A DNA stretch of 64,000 nt from Citricoccus muralis (GTDB lineage: Bacteria; Actinomycetota; Actinomycetes; Actinomycetales; Micrococcaceae), in contig NZ_CP121252.1 of assembly GCF_029637705.1 (NCBI RefSeq), positions 2,604,001 to 2,668,000 on the forward strand, given 5' to 3'. The notes beneath the pieces are model-generated. The model made no database searches, was not told where the DNA came from, and saw only the letters and a program-made list of their open reading frames with translations. Positions 25,481-33,015 of this stretch are shown here, in pieces. The translations under genes were made by a program, and so were the position numbers. The stretch's first letter is position 1; each line of letters opens with the position of its first letter.

Positions 25481-25966
25481 TCAGCGGACGACCCACAGAT
25501 CAATGATCACGCGGTCTGGCTCGCGTTGGCCCGAACCGATCACAATCGACGTCGACAACCAGCCCCAGGCCCCCTCATCCGTGTCCGCCACCTCGAAATG
25601 CGGGGCACACCGGAAGTAGATCCGTTCCGGCGGCACCACCTCTCCGCGCACCAGTGCCTGGATGTCTTCTACGGCACCTGTGCGGTAGGCGGCGTTGGTG
25701 ACGAAGAGTCGCGCGCCGTCTTCCATGGCCACCACGTAGCGGGCATCCAGGAATGCCTCGGAGGGCGTGCGCAGCAGCTGGAAATCTGCGCCAGCGGCCA
25801 AAATCTGCCCCCGACCACGCGGGCCAGCGAAGGTGCCACCGGTAATCGGGATCACGCGGCGCTGGCCGGCGTGGGTATGCCCCACCTCAACCGGCGCGGC
25901 AACGTGCACCTCGAGTCGCCCGAGGTAGTCGAGGGCAGGCGGGGCAGGAGAAAGCGTCTCGTTCAT
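25481..25966 (-). CDS. DUF3237 family protein
   Basis: A 161-residue protein started at ATG 25966, which has a GAGGAAGG ribosome-binding site. It matches the DUF3237 pattern of a small beta-barrel: YLGRLEVHVAAPVEVG, RRVIPITGGTFAGPRGRGQI, ADFQLLRTPSEAFLDARYVV, then a C-terminal IYFRCAPHFEVADTDEGAW followed by a short strand pair. The biochemical function of the family is not established; members recur in clusters for aromatic or hydroxy-acid breakdown. It is divergent from the MHS carrier and convergent in sense with nothing else; it lies alone between the ABC operon promoter and the carrier. Confidence 0.82.
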   Translation of the reverse strand: MNETLSPAPPALDYLGRLEVHVAAPVEVGHTHAGQRRVIPITGGTFAGPRGRGQILAAGADFQLLRTPSEAFLDARYVVAMEDGARLFVTNAAYRTGAVEDIQALVRGEVVPPERIYFRCAPHFEVADTDEGAWGWLSTSIVIGSGQREPDRVIIDLWVVR

Positions 25967-26079
25967 GCTCACACCTTCCTCGCCAGCAGTTGAGGATGTC
26001 AAGAATTCTGGTTGCTCAATTTTGCGACATCGGATGCACATTATTTGTCTTTGCGGGACTGAGAAGTCGGTCGCATAGT

Positions 26080-26095
26080 TGTGTCATGACTCACA
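26080..26095. promoter_or_regulatory. CRP/GlxR-like site overlapping the MHS carrier start
   Basis: TGTGT-CATGAC-TCACA, nine of ten consensus positions. It contains the predicted ATG 26086, so if real it would act as a roadblock or the true start lies downstream. Confidence 0.35.
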
Positions 26096-27420
26096 TCGAC
26101 TCACTGACCGCGGCGCCACCCACCGGGGTGTCGCGCCGCAAGCGCCGCAAGGATCTCGTCGCCGTCAACCTGGGCAACGCCCTGGAATGGTTCGACTGGA
26201 ACATTTACGCGATCTTCGCCCCGTTCTTCGCGGCCCAGTTCTTCCGCTCGGATGATCCTCTCTCTAGCCTGCTCTCGACCCTGGCCGTGTTCGCCGTTGG
26301 ATTCTTGATGCGCCCCGTCGGCGGTTGGCTATTTGGACGTCTCGCCGATGAGAAGGGCCGACGGTTCAGCCTCACCCTGGCGATCCTGCTCGCCTCGGCC
26401 GGTTCCCTGATGATCGCCGTCGCCCCCACCTTCGACAGCATCGGGGTATTCGCCGGGGTGATCTTGCTGGTGGCTCGCCTGGTTCAGGGGCTGTCGCACG
26501 GTGGTGAGACGGGCAGCGCATTCACCTACCTCGCCGAAATCGCTCCGAGTCACCGGCGCGGCATGTGGGCGTCGACGCCGTGGCTGGGTGTCGCCGCGGG
26601 AACGATGCTCGCCACCGGGATGGGCGTGCTACTGACCGCGATCCTCGACGACGCGCAGATGGCGGAGTGGGGCTGGCGGGTGCCGTTCGCCGTCGCCGCA
26701 GTGCTTGGCCTGTACGCGCTGTACATCCGCCGCACCATGACGGAATCCGAGGTACACACCGCGGCGGTCACTGACGCGGCCCATGAAACGGGAGCTTCCG
26801 CACCGAAGACCCAGCCGCTGGGCGAGGTCATGCGCGAGCTGGCCCGGGAGTGGAAGCCGCTACTGCAGATCATCGGCCTGACCATTTCCGGCGTCGTCGC
26901 CTTCTACACGTGGTTTATTTTTGCCCCGGGGTATGCGGCGCAACAGTTTGGCATGGATGCGACGGCGTCGCTGGTCGCAGGATTGTTGGGGCAGGCGGTG
27001 TTCCTGGTGGCTATTCCGTTCATGGGGATGTTCTCGGATCGCATTGGACGCCGTCCGGTGTTGATGATTTTCGCGGCGGGCTTCGCGCTGTTGGCCTTTC
27101 CAATGGAATGGCTGCTGGGCCCGAGCCCACTGATGCTCTGGGTCACCATGGCCATGGGTTCTCTGTTGTTGGCCGCGAACTGTGCGCCGTTGGGCGCTGT
27201 GTTTGCAGAGCTGGTGCCTACCCGCCAGCGCGCCACATTGATCGGCATCGGGTATGCCACCTCTGGCGCCATCTTCGGCGGGACGGCACCGTACCTGAAC
27301 ACGTGGTTCTCCTCCCTCGGTCTTCACGAGTTGTTCGTGGGATATATGGTGTTGCTGTGCGTGATCAGCGTCCTTGTCATCTGGCGCATGCCCGAGACCG
27401 CGGGGCGTGCCTTCCGCTGA
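26086..27420 (+). CDS. MFS transporter, metabolite:H+ symporter (MHS) family
   Basis: A 444-residue carrier with 12 predicted helices. MHS hallmarks: NLGNALEWFDWNIYAIFAPF in helix 1, motif A as GWLFGRLADEKGRRFSLT, and the helix 5 segment LVQGLSHGGETGSAFTYLAE. MHS carriers move organic acids such as 2-oxoglutarate, shikimate, citrate and aromatic acids with protons. Start chosen at ATG 26086 (MTHIDSLT); an upstream in-frame ATG at 25990 would add 32 unconvincing residues. No strong ribosome-binding site precedes 26086. Next to the ABC operon and DUF3237, it is probably a second uptake route for the cluster's substrate. Confidence 0.9.
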   Translation: MTHIDSLTAAPPTGVSRRKRRKDLVAVNLGNALEWFDWNIYAIFAPFFAAQFFRSDDPLSSLLSTLAVFAVGFLMRPVGGWLFGRLADEKGRRFSLTLAILLASAGSLMIAVAPTFDSIGVFAGVILLVARLVQGLSHGGETGSAFTYLAEIAPSHRRGMWASTPWLGVAAGTMLATGMGVLLTAILDDAQMAEWGWRVPFAVAAVLGLYALYIRRTMTESEVHTAAVTDAAHETGASAPKTQPLGEVMRELAREWKPLLQIIGLTISGVVAFYTWFIFAPGYAAQQFGMDATASLVAGLLGQAVFLVAIPFMGMFSDRIGRRPVLMIFAAGFALLAFPMEWLLGPSPLMLWVTMAMGSLLLAANCAPLGAVFAELVPTRQRATLIGIGYATSGAIFGGTAPYLNTWFSSLGLHELFVGYMVLLCVISVLVIWRMPETAGRAFR

Positions 27421-27454
27421 GGTCCCCTAAAGATCGGCGGTGGTCCTCGTGCGC

Positions 27455-28366
27455 ATGACCTTGAGGCAGTTGGAGTGCTTCGCCTCGATTGCCCAGATGG
27501 GCAGCATCGCGGCCGCCGCCGAGAACCTGCACATCTCTCGGACCTCCGTAACGGACGCCTTGGATACATTGGAGAAAATCACCGGAACCCAACTATGCGT
27601 GCGCAGCCGCAGCACCGGGGTGGAGCTGACGGTAGCCGGCGAGGATTTTCTCACCCGGGCCGAGGAGATCCTCTCGGCTGCTGAACGACTGGAATCACCG
27701 GTATCGGATCAAGGACTCCAGGGGGCACTCTCGGTGGGGTGCTTTTCGTCACTGGCGCCCACCGTGTTGCCCGCGGTGTGGGCGGAGCTGTCGCAGGAGC
27801 ACCCCGAGCTGGAGTTGACGGTGACGTCGACGCACCGCGACGACATGCTGGCCGGGTTGAACAGCGGTGTTTTCGACGTGATCCTTGGGTACAACCTCAA
27901 TGTGCTACCGGGCATCTCCACGGCCACGCTGTACGACACCCAGATGTACGCGCTCCTACCAGCAGATCATCGCCTGGCGGCGGGGCCGATGGCGCGGATC
28001 GAGGATCTGGCCCAGGAACCACTGCTGCTAATGGATGTCTCCCCCAGCCGCGAAGACATCCTTTCGTATTTCGCCCACCACACGGTGACGCCCCAGGTAC
28101 GGTTCCGAAGCCCGCATTTCGAGCTGATTCGGTCGCTCGTGGCGCGCGGTTTGGGCTATTCGTTATTCATTCAGCGCCCCGCCGGTGACCAGAGCTACGA
28201 GGGACTGCCCCTGGCGTGCTTGCCACTGGATCCACCCACCCATGTCGAGCGGACCTGTGTGGCGTGGTCGCGCAAGCGGGCACCGTCCGCACTGATCCGC
28301 GCGTTCGTTGCGGCTGCACAACGTCACGGTGAAGGGCTGCGCCCTTCCTCACACGGCACGGCCTGA
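27455..28366 (+). CDS. LysR-family transcriptional regulator
   Basis: A 303-residue LTTR (ATG 27455; GTG 27440 is an alternative). HTH at residues 1-60: TLRQLECFASIAQMGSIAAA, AENLHISRTSVTDALDTLEK, then the LCVRSRSTGVELTVAG linker helix region. Effector domain contains LQGALSVGCFSSLAPTVLPA and the C-terminal RSLVARGLGYSLFI loop typical of OxyR-like effector domains. It lies 34 bases after the MHS carrier gene and is probably co-transcribed; it may control that carrier or the adjacent SSS symporter. Confidence 0.92.
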   Translation: MTLRQLECFASIAQMGSIAAAAENLHISRTSVTDALDTLEKITGTQLCVRSRSTGVELTVAGEDFLTRAEEILSAAERLESPVSDQGLQGALSVGCFSSLAPTVLPAVWAELSQEHPELELTVTSTHRDDMLAGLNSGVFDVILGYNLNVLPGISTATLYDTQMYALLPADHRLAAGPMARIEDLAQEPLLLMDVSPSREDILSYFAHHTVTPQVRFRSPHFELIRSLVARGLGYSLFIQRPAGDQSYEGLPLACLPLDPPTHVERTCVAWSRKRAPSALIRAFVAAAQRHGEGLRPSSHGTA

Positions 28367-28790
28367 GCCGCAGCCCGAATCACGCGCCGGTATTGCGGTC
28401 CCAGTGGAGGTTTCCTCGCGGAAGTGGAAGCCGCGGGTTCTTGGGCTACGAGCACGGCGGCTCCAGTCAGAGTGCAGGTCAAATCGTAGGCCACAGCAAC
28501 GCCCCCAGCTCCAGAGCGTCGAGACGCAACGGAGCGTGAGGATCCGGGGAAGGAAACCATGTATTCAGCACCTGCTTCATCAGTAACACCGCATACCAGT
28601 GTCCGGAGTTTTCGGGCACACCAGTGACCACGATAGAAGATGGAGTGGGAAGCCACTTGTCATCTCGCGGGACCCGACAAAGAACACTCGAGATGTCACA
28701 GACATTTACGACGACGACACGGTTTCCATCGCTACTGAAACGTCACTTCGGTTAGCTATCCTCGCCCCACTGTGCCACAATGAGCACGTT
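28367..28790. other. Intergenic stretch, no gene recognised
   Basis: About 420 bases between the LysR gene and the structured leader of the symporter. Open frames on both strands exist but have no ribosome-binding site, no recognisable motif and Arg/Pro-rich composition expected of random GC-rich frames. No mobile-element end or tRNA was seen. The last 60 bases are relatively AT-rich and probably hold the symporter promoter. Confidence 0.5.
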
Positions 28791-28835
28791 CAGCCCGAGC
28801 TGAAGCTCATGAGATGTGAGCGACGCAGGCGCGCG

Positions 28836-29027
28836 CCGACCCCACAGGGTCGGGACTGTGCAGCCGGTCGACGATCCAGCATGAGCGCCCGACGCGGTCC
28901 GAGAGGGACCCCCGCTGGAAACGCAGCGACGGGACGAGCGTTCATTCACGCCTGAAGAGGGCGCTCGTCAGCGAGCCCGGGCCCTGCGGCGCCACCCGCG
29001 CCGCAGCCTGACCGACGAGCGAAAGGA
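28836..29027 (+). promoter_or_regulatory. Candidate cis-regulatory RNA leader with competing stems
   Basis: Four perfect hairpins lie in the leader of the symporter gene: CCGACCC/GGGTCGG (28836-28853), GGTCC/GGACC (28896-28910), GACGAGCG/CGCTCGTC (28933-28969) and CTGCGGC/GCCGCAG (28984-29006). The octamer GACGAGCG occurs again at 29014-29021, directly abutting the GAAAGGA ribosome-binding site. Hence CGCTCGTC (28962-28969) can pair with either copy, and pairing with the second copy would place the ribosome-binding site beside or within a long helix. This is the layout of a translational switch. It does not match any riboswitch class I know. Confidence 0.45.
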
Positions 29028-29032
29028 AACGC

Positions 29033-30757
29033 GTGCCGCCAGCTACGGATGCACCAGAACTCAGTCAACTCTCCATTCCCGTGGTGATCCTGCTTATTGT
29101 GATCTTCTACGGGGGAACCCTGTTGATGTCCTTCATCATCGGGCGCAAGAAGGAGAATGCCGACGCGTACATGACCGCGGGAAACCGCATCGGCTTCGGC
29201 GTTTCAGCCGCTTCGATGACCGCCACCTGGATTTGGGCATCATCCATGTACGCCTCGGCGGAAGCCGGCTACAACTACGGCGTCTCCGGACCGATCCACT
29301 ATGGTCTCTGGGGCGCGCTGATGATCCTGTTCATCTACCCGTTCGGACGGCGCATCCGAAAGGTCGCCCCACGCGCGCACACGCTTGCCGAGGTCATGTA
29401 CGCCCGGCACGGCCGGTCCTCCCAGCTGATGCTGGCCGGCTCGAATGTGCTCGGTTCGGTCATCTCGCTGACCTCCAACTTCATTGCCGGTGGCGCACTG
29501 ATCGCCATCCTCTCCCCGCTGAGCTTCGGCGCAGGCATTGTGATTGTCGCCGCGGGTGTGCTGCTCTACACCCTGTGGTCCGGATTCCGCGCCTCGGTGC
29601 TTACCGACTTCGCGCAGGTGATGGCCATGCTGGGTGCCGCCGCGATCATCATCCCGGTGATCTTCTTCGTGGCGGGTGGCCCGGGCATGTTCGAGGCCGG
29701 CGTATCCGCGGGCAACGTCACCGCCCAGCAGCAGAACTTCTTCTCCTCGGATGCGTTCATGAACCAGGGCGCACCCTACATCGCTGCCGTGCTGGCCTAC
29801 GCCATCGGCAACCAGACCATTGCCCAGCGTCTCTTCGCGGTGCGTGAGGACCTGATCAAGCCGACCTTCATCACCGCGACGGTAGGGTATGGCGCCACCG
29901 TGATCGGTATCGGCATGCTCGGCGTGATGGCACTCTACCTGGGCGTCGAGCCGCTGCAGGGCGACACCAACAACCTGATCCCGCAGATGGCCGGCACCTA
30001 CCTCGGCCCCGTGCTGCTGGCGCTGGCTTTCATCATGATCATCGGTTCGCTGTCGTCGACGGCGGACTCTGATCTGTCGGCGCTGTCCTCGATCGTCATG
30101 ACCGACATCTACGGCCAAGGCAAGGGCCGCAAGAACGTGAACCCTCGGTTCATGCTCCTCGTCGGCCGCATCACGATGATCGTCGCGACCGCCGCAGCGT
30201 TGTATTTCGCCACCGCCCGGTTCAGCATCCTGGACCTGTTGGTGTTCGTGGGCGCACTCTGGGGCTGCCTGGTCTTCCCGGTGATCGCCTCGTTCTACTG
30301 GAAGAAGGTCACCAACGCCGCCTTCACCGTCTCAGTGTTGGCCGCTCTGGCGTTCTTCCTACCGGTGCGCTTCGACTGGATTCCGGCCGTGGGCGCCTGG
30401 GGCATCGTCGTCGAGGCCCTGGCGATCGTCGGAATCGGCGTGGTACTGGGCATCATGTCCTTCGGGTTCTTCGGGATGCGCCCGGCGATCATCGTCGGCA
30501 CGGTGGCTGTCGTTGCGGTGCTGCCCTTCGGTTTCGGTTACCTGCGCGACTACCCGGTGCTCTCCGGTTCGCTCGTCGCCTACGCCGTGAGCTTCCTGGT
30601 CTGCTACTTCATGTCGTTCCGGTCCCAGCAGGACTACGACTTCAGCAAGATCGCCAAGGTGACCGGCAACTTCGATGAGTCCACCCCGGCCGCCACCGAC
30701 GTCAACGGCTCCACCGACGAACTCACCGCATCCGCTTCAACCCAAGGAGAGAAGTAA
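29033..30757 (+). CDS. Sodium:solute symporter family (SSS) transporter
   Basis: A 574-residue protein starting at GTG 29033 behind GAAAGGA. About 13 helices are predicted. SSS features: N-terminal GRKKENADAYMTAGNRIGFG, the ATWIWASSMYASAEAGYNYG region of helices 2-3 and the sodium-site-like SLSSTADSDLSALSSIVMTD. A hydrophilic Ser/Thr/Asp-rich tail ends the chain. The overall pattern resembles the urea/DUR3- and acetate-like branch; the substrate is not readable. It is followed after two bases by a 42-residue partner gene, and preceded by an unusual structured leader. Confidence 0.9.
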   Translation: MPPATDAPELSQLSIPVVILLIVIFYGGTLLMSFIIGRKKENADAYMTAGNRIGFGVSAASMTATWIWASSMYASAEAGYNYGVSGPIHYGLWGALMILFIYPFGRRIRKVAPRAHTLAEVMYARHGRSSQLMLAGSNVLGSVISLTSNFIAGGALIAILSPLSFGAGIVIVAAGVLLYTLWSGFRASVLTDFAQVMAMLGAAAIIIPVIFFVAGGPGMFEAGVSAGNVTAQQQNFFSSDAFMNQGAPYIAAVLAYAIGNQTIAQRLFAVREDLIKPTFITATVGYGATVIGIGMLGVMALYLGVEPLQGDTNNLIPQMAGTYLGPVLLALAFIMIIGSLSSTADSDLSALSSIVMTDIYGQGKGRKNVNPRFMLLVGRITMIVATAAALYFATARFSILDLLVFVGALWGCLVFPVIASFYWKKVTNAAFTVSVLAALAFFLPVRFDWIPAVGAWGIVVEALAIVGIGVVLGIMSFGFFGMRPAIIVGTVAVVAVLPFGFGYLRDYPVLSGSLVAYAVSFLVCYFMSFRSQQDYDFSKIAKVTGNFDESTPAATDVNGSTDELTASASTQGEK

Positions 30758-30759
30758 CC

Positions 30760-30888
30760 ATGACAGTGGGACTGACCATCTATGTTCTGATGTGGCCGAT
30801 CCTGGTCGCCATCATCATGTTCGTGATCGCCCGCGGATTCTTCGCTGACTGGCGCGAGGCACGCGAGGAGGGCCGGTCGATCATCTGA
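30760..30888 (+). CDS. Small membrane subunit of the SSS transporter (42 residues)
   Basis: ATG 30760 follows the symporter stop by two bases and has an AAGGAGAG ribosome-binding site about ten bases upstream. The product is one hydrophobic helix (VGLTIYVLMWPILVAIIMFV) followed by a charged amphipathic end (FFADWREAREEGRSII). Short single-helix proteins of this shape regularly follow SSS-type and NSS-type symporters in actinobacteria and are annotated as putative transporter small subunits, by analogy with MetS. A strong terminator follows 35 bases after the stop, so symporter and small protein form one transcript. Confidence 0.8.
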   Translation: MTVGLTIYVLMWPILVAIIMFVIARGFFADWREAREEGRSII

Positions 30889-30922
30889 TCCTCCGCCCGC
30901 TGATCGCAGCAGCGTTCTGCAC

Positions 30923-30961
30923 CACGTCGGCCTCCGAGCTCACCGCTCGGAGGCCGACGTG
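30923..30961. terminator. Terminator hairpin after the symporter operon
   Basis: CACGTCGGCCTCCGAGC (30923-30939) pairs perfectly over 17 bases with GCTCGGAGGCCGACGTG (30945-30961), loop TCACC, followed by TTT. It lies between convergent operons and may serve both. Confidence 0.85.
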
Positions 30962-30971
30962 TTTAACTGAT

Positions 30972-31463
30972 TCAGCCCATGAAGTGCAGCAGCACCCCGA
31001 GCCCGAAGACGCCGGTGGCGAGAATGGCGCAGCCGCATTCGACCACCATGCCCCACCCCATGGCCCTCAGTGCTTGCAGGGAGGAGCGCAACGCCAGCTG
31101 CAGGTCGCGACGGCGGACGTATTCGGCGGCGAAAAGACCCAGGGCGAAGCCGATGAACAGCCCCACGAAGGGGATCAGGAAAATGCCGACGACGGCGCTG
31201 GCGGTAGCCACAAGAATCGGACCCTTGGGGATGGCTTCGCGCTTCATGGTGCGCCCAGTGAGGACCAGGGAGGCAGACATGCCCACCAGGGCGAGAGCGG
31301 CGCCGATGACCCCGGTGGACCAGGAGGCGGATGATCCCAGGATCCAGGCCCAGGCGATCAGGGTGACGACGGCGACGGGCGATCCAGGGATGATGGGAAA
31401 GATGGTTCCGGCCACCGCGACGAGCATGAGCAGGGCCGCGACGACGGTGACGATGATCTCCAC
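30972..31463 (-). CDS. DUF456 family membrane protein
   Basis: A 163-residue protein starting at GTG 31463. DUF456 features: the first helix ending in GTIFPIIPGSPVAVVTLIAW, then a second and third helix, the basic loop LTGRTMKREAIPKGPILVAT and the glycine-rich VVGIFLIPFVGLFIGFALGL before YVRRRDLQLALRSSLQA. The function of the family is not established. It is convergent with the symporter operon and lies 24 bases downstream of the M23 peptidase gene, so both may be in one transcript. Confidence 0.85.
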   Translation of the reverse strand: MEIIVTVVAALLMLVAVAGTIFPIIPGSPVAVVTLIAWAWILGSSASWSTGVIGAALALVGMSASLVLTGRTMKREAIPKGPILVATASAVVGIFLIPFVGLFIGFALGLFAAEYVRRRDLQLALRSSLQALRAMGWGMVVECGCAILATGVFGLGVLLHFMG

Positions 31464-31487
31464 GACAGTGAAGTCTACCGCCGAGGA

Positions 31488-32321
31488 TCAGTTGGTGCTG
31501 GCGGTCTGAACGTCACTGTCTGACGAGTCAGTGGCGGTGCCGCGGCTTAGTGGCGGCAGGTAGAGCGCCGGGTCAACGGTTTCGCCATCGACGACGATTT
31601 CCAGGTGCACGTGCGGGCCGGTGGAGTTACCGGTCGAACCGGCAGCGGCCAGGGTCTCGCCTGCGCTGACGGCCTGGCCCACGGAGACGTGCAGCTGCGA
31701 GTTGTGGCTGTAGGCCGTGGTGACGCCGTTGCCATGGTCGATCTCCACGCGCCAGCCGCCGGTGACGTGCCAGCCGGCAAAGGTCACGGTGCCGTCGCCC
31801 GAAGCCTGCACGGGGGTTCCGGTGGGCACGGGGTAATCCTGGCCGATGTGGAACTGGTAGCCGTAGCCGGTGGGGTTGGAGCGCATGCCGTAGGGCGAGG
31901 AAATGCGGTTCGCGTTCACCGGGTGCGCCAGGCGCAGGTCACCGGGGAGCTCGAGCTCGCCGCCTGCCATCACGGCCTCAACAGCGGTCGAGGCGCTCCT
32001 CAGGCCCAGCTCTTCAACGGTCGGCGCTCCGGCCTCCGTGGTGGCTTCTTCATCCGAAGCGGCGGCTTCAGCAGCAACAGCAGTGTCGGCAACATCGCTT
32101 CCGGAGCCGCTGGCTTCAACAGTGCCCCCCTCGATCACGAAGCTCTCGCGCTCGGCGATGGAGTCGGATTCCTGGGCGGTCACCGAGGTGCGCTCGACGT
32201 CGAGGTTTTCCGGCTGAGCAACGAGTCCAGCAGTGAGGACCGAAAGTCCGGTGGCGCAAACAGCGGCAGAGGTGAATGCGAGACGTCGAATGGAACGACG
32301 TACCGGACGAATTTCGGACAC
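31488..32321 (-). CDS. Secreted M23-family peptidase (peptidoglycan endopeptidase)
   Basis: A 277-residue protein starting at GTG 32321. An N-terminal signal or anchor (RRSIRRLAFTSAAVCATGLS) is followed by an acidic, Ala/Ser/Glu-rich linker (about residues 35-120). The C-terminal LytM domain (about 135-255) has both zinc motifs: HxxxD in YQFHIGQDYPVPTGTPVQAS and HxH in STGPHVHLEIVVDGE, with the SPYGMRSNPTGYG entry loop. Role: cleavage of peptide cross-bridges during wall growth or division. An inverted repeat AAGCTGATC/GATCAGCTT lies in the leader near 32349-32403. Confidence 0.9.
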   Translation of the reverse strand: MSEIRPVRRSIRRLAFTSAAVCATGLSVLTAGLVAQPENLDVERTSVTAQESDSIAERESFVIEGGTVEASGSGSDVADTAVAAEAAASDEEATTEAGAPTVEELGLRSASTAVEAVMAGGELELPGDLRLAHPVNANRISSPYGMRSNPTGYGYQFHIGQDYPVPTGTPVQASGDGTVTFAGWHVTGGWRVEIDHGNGVTTAYSHNSQLHVSVGQAVSAGETLAAAGSTGNSTGPHVHLEIVVDGETVDPALYLPPLSRGTATDSSDSDVQTASTN

Positions 32322-32556
32322 TCTGCACCCCCGGTGCGCTGTACTGGAAAGCTGATCTAAAAGATCACCGTTTGATAACTTTTCGGATGATCCTGGATCA
32401 GCTTAGGGGAGATTCGAGGGAAATTCCACCGGCAAAGTGGCCGATCTAGCGCCACAAACGGCGAAAAACCGCCAAGATCCGCATGATCTCAACGGTTTAT
32501 CACTTCGTGATCATTTTGTGACCTTCAGGGCATTCACAGCCCCGGCGAGAGCCGCA

Positions 32557-32817
32557 TCACGAATTCCACTCCACCAGCGCCGAGTAGTTCGTGCCGTTAT
32601 GACTACAGTCACGCTCGGCCAGCACGAACGGCTTCAATCCCTGGCTGCGCAGGTCACGCAACACGCTCGCCTTCTCCGCGTTGCACGCAGCCCAGGTCGA
32701 TCCTGACACCACGACATTGTGATAGGCGGCAGATGCTGGGGTGGCAGCGACAGTGACCCCGGCGGCCAACATGGCGGCAGCACCGGCCGCGGACATCATT
32801 TTCGTCATGCGCTTCAT
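32557..32817 (-). CDS. Small secreted protein with one cysteine pair
   Basis: An 86-residue product when started at ATG 32817, which has AAAGGAG seven bases upstream. The signal peptide (basic MKRMTKMM, alanine-rich core) should be cut after TPASA, leaving a 54-residue mature protein AYHNVVVSGSTWAACN... with two cysteines (in WAACNAEK and AERDCSHNG) able to form a disulfide and a conserved-looking VEWNS end. Similar short proteins with a split sequence of signal, STWxxC and DCSxNG-like elements exist in actinobacteria, function unknown. No partner gene is adjacent. Confidence 0.72.
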   Translation of the reverse strand: MKRMTKMMSAAGAAAMLAAGVTVAATPASAAYHNVVVSGSTWAACNAEKASVLRDLRSQGLKPFVLAERDCSHNGTNYSALVEWNS

Positions 32818-33015
32818 CGTCGCTCCTTTGTTCACGTTTGTTCACGGACGGCGCGCTCTCGTTCCATACGATCGCGTCCGCCCATTTTCTCTAGTGACTC
32901 GCCACACGTTACGCAGGCACGCAAACAGCCTCAAGACGTGGATCTCTGCAAAAATCCAGGGAATCACCTGGTTGCCACCTTTGATGAATGTGGCCTGACT
33001 CACTAGGCTGAACTC

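Noticed and set aside
28890-28980. Guanidine-I (ykkC) riboswitch
   Set aside because: GGTCCGAGAG is shared with ykkC, but the CTAGGGTTCCG block and the conserved 3 prime GGGANAAAAGCCCGGGAGA region are missing.
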